Origin: Lentilactobacillus curieae
Lineage (GTDB): Bacteria > Bacillota > Bacilli > Lactobacillales > Lactobacillaceae
DNA length: 64,000 nt
Reading direction: 5' to 3'
Assembly (NCBI RefSeq): GCF_000785105.2
Contig: NZ_CP018906.1
Location: forward strand, 1,860,001 to 1,924,000
Shown here: positions 59,624 to 64,000 of the stretch, in pieces
Position numbering within the stretch: position 1 is the stretch's first letter
Layout of the letters: each line of letters begins with the position of its first letter
The notes under the pieces: generated by a model
Seen by the model: the letters and a program-made list of their open reading frames with translations, nothing else
Databases searched by the model: none
Told to the model about the DNA's origin: nothing
Program-made: the position numbers and the translations under genes

Positions 59624-59976
59624 TTTTTGCTCTGCTCCCAACTCTTTAAAATGCTGTGGGTGCTAAAGCTCCCAACAATCTGCTTTTTGCCATAATGTTC
59701 TGCTAATTCATTTAACATCTGGTTGCAGCTTTGCTGACTTTGGTTTTGGGGAGTTAATAATAGCTGGTGAATAACAACCTGGCTATCTAATTCCTCAACT
59801 CCCAGTAATCCTGCCCAGTTATTGGACTCGCTCTTCCAAAGAAAAATCACCCGGTTATCAGCCTGAGCGTACCAATCCATTTCCTGCTCAACCAAATCCA
59901 TATTTGGAAATTCGGTAATTAGGGAAAGTAGCCCCATCGTAATTTTTTCATAGTCTTTGCGATATTGATACAGCAT
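59620..59976 (-). CDS. RibT-like small protein
   Basis: The 118-residue protein resembles RibT of Bacillus, a small acetyltransferase-like protein encoded just before scpA. Visible segments are KITMGLLSLI, NWAGLLGVEEL and VIHQLLLTPQNQSQ. The acetyl-CoA loop is not obvious, so activity is doubtful. It lies between xerD and scpA and overlaps scpA by four bases. The name is based on size and place more than on sequence. Confidence 0.65.
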   Translation of the reverse strand: MLYQYRKDYEKITMGLLSLITEFPNMDLVEQEMDWYAQADNRVIFLWKSESNNWAGLLGVEELDSQVVIHQLLLTPQNQSQQSCNQMLNELAEHYGKKQIVGSFSTHSILKSWEQSKK

Positions 59977-59987
59977 CCTACTTCCTC

Positions 59988-60875
59988 CTAACTCCGCGGG
60001 TGAAACTGCTGATAAACTTTTGCTAAGTGCTTTTTTGAAATGTGTGTATAAATTTGGGTTGTCGAAATATCAGAGTGACCCAACAATTCTTGAACAATTC
60101 TCAAATCCGCACCATTCTCTAGCAAGTGGGTCGCAAACGAATGGCGGAGTGTATGGACGGTAACGTGGTGCTTGATTCCTGCCAATCCAGCATACTTCTT
60201 TATCATTTGCCAAATTGCTTGTCGGGTCAAATGACGGCCACGAGAATTCAAGAACACTTCAGCAGCATTGGTCTGATTTGCCAAAAGTTCTGGCCTAACA
60301 TCCTCCAAATATTTGGTTAACCATTCCTTAGCAATATCTGAAATCGGCACAATTCGTTCCTTGTCACCCTTACCAAGTACCTGGATCAGATTCATCGGTA
60401 AATGTAGATCAACAAGTTTTAAATTAATCAATTCAGACACCCGCAAACCAGTAGCGTACAGGACTTCCAAAATTGCTCGATCTCTAAGTCCCAGTTTTTT
60501 TGAAGTTTCTGGTTGCTCAAGTAAACTATTTACTTCATCAATCGACAAAACATCCGGTAGCGTTTTAGCCTGCTTAGGAGAGTCGATTTTTGCCATCGGA
60601 TCACTCGTAATTTGATTAAATTGCACTAAATAAGCGAAGAATTTTCTTAGGCTAGAAACCATGTGGATAATGGTATTCCTTGATTTTCCTTGGCTCTCTA
60701 ATTCTTCAAGTAAATTCAGCACAGCATACTGGTCAACAGATTTAATATTGCTATTTTTATCAGCAAAAAAAGCGGTGGCTTCAGTTAGGTCTTGATGATA
60801 ACTTTGAATTGTGTTGTCAGAAAGGCCCCGTTCCACACGCAAATAATGCAAATAATCCTGTACCAGTTCGTTCAT
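59988..60875 (-). CDS. xerD: site-specific tyrosine recombinase XerD
   Basis: XerD resolves chromosome dimers at dif with a partner recombinase. The 295-residue protein has the N-terminal SAM-like core-binding domain (about 1-85) and the catalytic domain with Arg in LYATGLRVSELINL, Lys in GKGDKERIVPI, HTLRHSFATHLLENG, LGHSDISTTQIYTH with the nucleophile Tyr. No att sites or phage genes are near, and its place before scpA is that of the housekeeping recombinase. Confidence 0.93.
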   Translation of the reverse strand: MNELVQDYLHYLRVERGLSDNTIQSYHQDLTEATAFFADKNSNIKSVDQYAVLNLLEELESQGKSRNTIIHMVSSLRKFFAYLVQFNQITSDPMAKIDSPKQAKTLPDVLSIDEVNSLLEQPETSKKLGLRDRAILEVLYATGLRVSELINLKLVDLHLPMNLIQVLGKGDKERIVPISDIAKEWLTKYLEDVRPELLANQTNAAEVFLNSRGRHLTRQAIWQMIKKYAGLAGIKHHVTVHTLRHSFATHLLENGADLRIVQELLGHSDISTTQIYTHISKKHLAKVYQQFHPRS

Positions 60876-60876
60876 T

Positions 60877-61743
60877 TTAATCCCTGTCTTTTAAAATAAT
60901 CTTGCCATCTTCTTGAGTAATTAATCGTTCCTTTAACAAATGGCCAAGGGCTCTTTTAAAAGCACCCTTGCTAATCCCGAAAAATGTTTTAATGTCTTCA
61001 GGATCACTCTTATCTGAGTAAGGTAGCTCCCCATCAGCACTATGTTGCAAAACAGCTAAAACCATTTCAGCATCATCACCAATTGCCTTATATGCCTTAG
61101 GTTTAGTGGTCATGTTGATTGTTTGGTCACGCAGTTGGCCAATTATCCGTCCTTCAACAACTTCACCTAAGCGAGGTTCTTGAATTCGCTCGTCTGGATG
61201 CAAAAAGGCCAACTCGTAATTGGTGGTCAAAATCCTAGTTCCCGCCATCTTCAGACGGTAAGCTGTTCCCTTGATTGGTTTATTGTTAACAACCTTCTTT
61301 GGTTGTTGAGAAATAGCTTGGAAAATCTCCTCATCAGCCAAGTGACCCCAGATTCTGCCCTTATTATCAACACCTAAATCAATCATCAATTTGTCACCTT
61401 CTTTAGGCCACAAATCAGTCATTGTTGGCAACTCATCTAATGAGACTACAACGTCCTTATTAGGCAAGCCAATATTAACAAAGACACCCAATCCATGATG
61501 TTGTTTGACCACAGTAGCAAATCCGTAATGGTCTCGGCGAATTGCAGGGGCAGTTCTCGTAATTTGTAATTTATGTTGTTCGTTTTCATAGGTAAATCCA
61601 GTAAACATGGATCCCAATTTAAGTGGCTTTTTAATTTCAGCCTTATCTAAGGTAAAGGTAGTTCCTTCGATTTGTACAAAGTAACTATCATCATTTTCAT
61701 CTGTAACTTTACCCGTTAGCACCTTTGCGATTAATTCGTTCAT
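60877..61743 (-). CDS. cvfB: CvfB-type S1 RNA-binding protein (YitL)
   Basis: CvfB affects virulence gene expression in Staphylococcus and binds RNA. The 288-residue protein has three S1-like domains (about 1-60, 65-130 with HHGLGVFVNIGLPNKDVVVS, 145-210) and a C-terminal winged helix with DIKTFFGISKGAFKRALGHLL. ATG 61743 has GGAG seven bases upstream. It is one base from xerD. The target RNAs are unknown. Confidence 0.9.
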   Translation of the reverse strand: MNELIAKVLTGKVTDENDDSYFVQIEGTTFTLDKAEIKKPLKLGSMFTGFTYENEQHKLQITRTAPAIRRDHYGFATVVKQHHGLGVFVNIGLPNKDVVVSLDELPTMTDLWPKEGDKLMIDLGVDNKGRIWGHLADEEIFQAISQQPKKVVNNKPIKGTAYRLKMAGTRILTTNYELAFLHPDERIQEPRLGEVVEGRIIGQLRDQTINMTTKPKAYKAIGDDAEMVLAVLQHSADGELPYSDKSDPEDIKTFFGISKGAFKRALGHLLKERLITQEDGKIILKDRD

Positions 61744-61835
61744 ATAAATCTCCATTCAAGACGTTCTTAATTGTATTTTACACGTTTTTACTATTTAGTG
61801 CTAATCGTACTAAAAGCATTCCATTCTAGCAAATA

Positions 61836-61872
61836 AAAAAGTGGAATGGAGAAAATCTCCATTCCACTTTCG
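61836..61872 (-). terminator. intrinsic terminator of pyk
   Basis: A perfect 14-bp stem (61838-61851 with 61857-61870) is followed by a T-run on the minus strand. Confidence 0.92.
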
Positions 61873-61891
61873 GATTTTAACTAGTTAAATG

Positions 61892-63649
61892 TTAGATTGA
61901 GCTTGATGCACCATGGTAAATTACACCGCGACGTGAGTCAACAGTGATTAATTCGCCATCAGAAATCTTGCTTGTTGCGTTAGCAGCACCAACGATAACT
62001 GGAATACCCATTGAAATACCAACAACTGCTGCGTGTGATGTTAAACCACCATTTTCAACAACAACTGCTGAAGCTTTTTCAATAGCTGGCAAGTAATCCT
62101 TGTCAGTTGAGCTAGTAACTAAAATGCTGCCTTCAGTAACTTTGTTGTTAGCGTCTGCGGCGCTCTTTGCTAAAACCGCTTTACCAATAACAGTCTTGTC
62201 ACCAACACCTTGGCCTTGAACTAGCTTTGAACCGATCAATTGGATTCTCATCAAGTTAGTAGTACCACTTTCACCAACTGGAACACCGGCAGTAACGATA
62301 ATTAAATCGCCTTCCTTAGCTAAACCAGTTTCAACGGCTTTCTTTGAAGCAAGTTCAAAGATTTCGTCAGTACTTTGTACTTCGTCAACAAGAACTGGAT
62401 GTACACCCCAGTTAACCATCAAACCACGACGAGTTCTTTCGTCGAATGTGATTGCAAGGATGTCTGCATCTGGATGGTACTTAGAAATCATCCGTGCAGT
62501 GTAACCTGAACGAGTAGCAGCAACAATAGTATGAATACCAAGTTCCTTGGCTACGCGAGCAACTGAGTCACCGATTGATTCAGTGACGTCACTAGCATCG
62601 AATTGTGGACGTGGAGTACCAAATTCGTCAAAAGCATTTTCAGCCTTAACGTCGATTCTTGCCATAGTTGAAACAGCTTCAACTGGGTAGTCACCGTTAG
62701 CACTTTCACCTGAAAGCATAGTTGCGTCAGTACCATCAAATACGGCATTGGCAACATCAGATGCTTCGGCACGCGTAGGACGTGGGTTTTCTTGCATTGA
62801 GTCAAGCATTTGGGTAGCAGTGATAACTGGCTTACCTAAAGCGTTACATTTCTTGATCAAAGTCTTTTGAACCAAAGGAACGTTTTCTGCTGGAATTTCA
62901 ACACCCATGTCTCCACGAGCAACCATCAAACCATCAGCAACCTTGATAATTTCGTCAAAGTTGTTAATACCTTCTTGTGATTCAATCTTAGGGAAGATTT
63001 GTACATGTTCCATGTGCTTTTCTTCAAGTAATTCACGGATATCCATGATATCTTGTGGCTTACGTACGAATGAAGCAGCGATGAAGTCAATATCATGATC
63101 CAAACCAAAGCGGATGTCGCTTGAGTCTTTTTCAGTAATACCAGGCAAGTTAATTGAAACGCCAGGTGCGTTAACACCCTTACGTGATCCCAAAAGACCA
63201 TCGTTTTGAGCAGTAACAACTAATTCCTTAGTAGCATCGTCTTTCTTTTCAATCAATGTGTCCAACAAACCATCATCGAATAATACGTGACCGCCTTCGT
63301 GAACATCGTCGAATAGACCTGGGTAGGTTACCGCAATCTTTTCTTTAGTACCTTCTAGGCTGTCATCCATAGAAATGCGGAAAGTATCGCCGGTATGGAA
63401 TTCAAGCTTACCACCTTGTTGAATAGTGGTACGGATTTCGGCACCTTTAGTATCAAGCATGAATCCAACTGTCTTACCAGTCTTCTTTTCTGCTTCGTGA
63501 ACTTTGTTCATGCGGTCTTCATGTTCTGGATGATCACCGTGTGAAAAGTTAAATCGGAAAACGTTAGCGCCTGCTTCGATTAGTTGAGCAATAGTGTCAA
63601 CGTCAGTACTTGCGGGGCCAAGCGTACTTACGATCTTAGTTTTCTTCAT
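61892..63649 (-). CDS. pyk: pyruvate kinase with extra PEP-utiliser domain
   Basis: Pyk makes pyruvate and ATP from phosphoenolpyruvate. The 585-residue protein has KIVSTLGPASTDVD, the metal-binding KIESQEGINNFDEI and VARGDMGVEIP, and TATQMLDSMQENPRPTRAEASD. After the usual end at about 475 comes a 110-residue domain (about 480-575) with GGLTSHAAVVGISMGIPVIVG, the phosphohistidine domain found in Bacillus and Lactobacillus enzymes. No pfkA lies upstream. Confidence 0.97.
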   Translation of the reverse strand: MKKTKIVSTLGPASTDVDTIAQLIEAGANVFRFNFSHGDHPEHEDRMNKVHEAEKKTGKTVGFMLDTKGAEIRTTIQQGGKLEFHTGDTFRISMDDSLEGTKEKIAVTYPGLFDDVHEGGHVLFDDGLLDTLIEKKDDATKELVVTAQNDGLLGSRKGVNAPGVSINLPGITEKDSSDIRFGLDHDIDFIAASFVRKPQDIMDIRELLEEKHMEHVQIFPKIESQEGINNFDEIIKVADGLMVARGDMGVEIPAENVPLVQKTLIKKCNALGKPVITATQMLDSMQENPRPTRAEASDVANAVFDGTDATMLSGESANGDYPVEAVSTMARIDVKAENAFDEFGTPRPQFDASDVTESIGDSVARVAKELGIHTIVAATRSGYTARMISKYHPDADILAITFDERTRRGLMVNWGVHPVLVDEVQSTDEIFELASKKAVETGLAKEGDLIIVTAGVPVGESGTTNLMRIQLIGSKLVQGQGVGDKTVIGKAVLAKSAADANNKVTEGSILVTSSTDKDYLPAIEKASAVVVENGGLTSHAAVVGISMGIPVIVGAANATSKISDGELITVDSRRGVIYHGASSSI

Positions 63650-63692
63650 AAGAAATATCTCTCCTTGTTTTGATGGACACCCAATATTTAAC

Positions 63693-63706
63693 TGGTGTTC
63701 ACACCA
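63693..63706. promoter_or_regulatory. 14-bp palindrome in the pyk leader or promoter
   Basis: TGGTGTTCACACCA is perfectly symmetrical apart from its two central bases and lies just downstream of the proposed -10 of pyk. It could be a repressor site; the binding protein is not known. Confidence 0.3.
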
Positions 63707-63709
63707 ATC

Positions 63710-63738
63710 AAATTATCGGTTTTCCAAATTGATTTCAA
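63710..63738 (-). promoter_or_regulatory. possible promoter for pyk
   Basis: TTGAAA (63733-63738), a 17-nt spacer and TAATTT (63710-63715) on the minus strand. GATAAT three bases upstream of that -10 (63713-63718) is an alternative -10 with a shorter, 14-nt spacer. Confidence 0.35.
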
Positions 63739-63844
63739 ACTGTATTTTATCACTTTTAAATCGGTCTGTCTGCTCATTTTTAAGGCAATGAGCTATTCAA
63801 AAAAAGTTAAATCACTATATAGCAATAAAGAAAGCCCTTACTTG

Positions 63845-63871
63845 AAGTAAAATTGAATTCCAATTTTACTT
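63845..63871 (-). terminator. AT-rich hairpin at the 3' end of the partial gene
   Basis: A perfect 11-bp stem AAGTAAAATTG/CAATTTTACTT around a 5-base loop overlaps the stop codon. No T-run follows, so terminator function is uncertain. Confidence 0.35.
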
Positions 63872-64000
63872 ATAAACCACATTATCTTGACCTAAAATTG
63901 TGATTAATTGATCATAAGTTGGTTTCCCATCTGGTAACCAGTACCGGTTTTCTAATTTAGTTGTCTTTTTGGTAGCTGGTTCGTAGACCACAACAGGATG
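63866..64000 (-). CDS. unidentified protein, C-terminal fragment
   Basis: An open frame enters from the right edge and ends with TAA at 63866-63868. The 44 visible residues include TKKTTKLENRYWLPDGKPTY and end in ILGQDNVVYK. Codon use looks like a real gene. I do not recognise it. It lies upstream of pyk on the same strand and shows no similarity to phosphofructokinase. Confidence 0.5.
   Translation of the reverse strand, partial: HPVVVYEPATKKTTKLENRYWLPDGKPTYDQLITILGQDNVVYK

Noticed and set aside
59988-60875. Phage or integrative-element integrase
   Set aside because: The tyrosine recombinase sits next to scpA and has XerD features; no att repeats, tRNA target or mobile genes are present.

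Overview
This window looks like a chromosomal segment of a low-GC Gram-positive bacterium of the family Lactobacillaceae. Supporting signs are AT-rich DNA with strong AGGAGG-type ribosome binding sites, a type B RNase P RNA, the complete mevalonate pathway for isoprenoids, an FMN riboswitch in front of ribU, an EbsA-type protein, and blocks whose gene order matches other Firmicutes (ypsA-gpsB-rnpB-rlmL; dinG-ypmB-aspB-asnS-dnaD; scpA-scpB-rluB; cmk-rpsA-der-hup). Upstream of pyruvate kinase there is no phosphofructokinase gene, which fits an obligately heterofermentative lactobacillus; that last point is inference. The window is almost entirely housekeeping genes. I see no prophage, insertion sequence, CRISPR array or tRNA.

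Layout. 1-3.1 kb: a MarR regulator with a DegV-family gene that appears cut short by an in-frame TAG, then rqcH (ribosome rescue). 3.1-12.2 kb: carB-like, carA-like and pyrR as a self-contained unit with its own promoter and terminator, then rluD, lspA, fhs and ebsA, facing an RNase HI-like gene and an amino acid oxidase. 12.2-18.1 kb: rlmL-like methyltransferase, rnpB, gpsB and ypsA, then recU-pbp1A on the other strand. 18.1-24.7 kb: dnaD, asnS, aspB, ypmB and dinG. 24.9-29.0 kb: mevalonate operon mvk-mvaD-pmk-fni. 29.0-34.8 kb: rRNA methyltransferase, HAD phosphatase, glpK, a tautomerase and a C69 dipeptidase. 34.8-42.4 kb: a cluster of structured repeats, then topA, dprA, rnhB, rbgA, yozE, ypmS, a GDSL lipase (frameshifted) and a second degV. 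42.5-48.1 kb: folA, thyA, an ABC-F ATPase and cca, then yitT on the other strand. 48.2-63.7 kb: a long minus-strand run of TPR protein, hup, der, rpsA, cmk, a LysM protein, recQ, ypbB, ribU, rluB, scpB, scpA, ribT-like, xerD, cvfB and pyk. The right edge holds the C-terminus of an unidentified protein.

The most unusual content is the pyrR-carA-carB cassette at 3.06-7.27 kb. Both carbamoyl-phosphate synthase subunits have intact reading frames but lack the residues needed for catalysis. The small subunit has lost the glutaminase Cys and His; the large subunit has lost metal and ATP ligands in the first ATP-grasp domain, most of the second ATP-grasp domain and the allosteric domain. PyrR itself looks intact. 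The cassette has a near-consensus promoter and a terminator. Lactobacillus plantarum is known to have a second PyrR that responds to inorganic carbon, so a pseudoenzyme pair coupled to PyrR as a sensor is a reasonable hypothesis.

Other points worth attention are a GDSL lipase gene whose conserved C-terminus lies in the -1 frame just after an A-rich slippery run, tandem hairpin repeats with compensatory changes next to topA, and a HAD phosphatase whose best-placed start codon is ATC.
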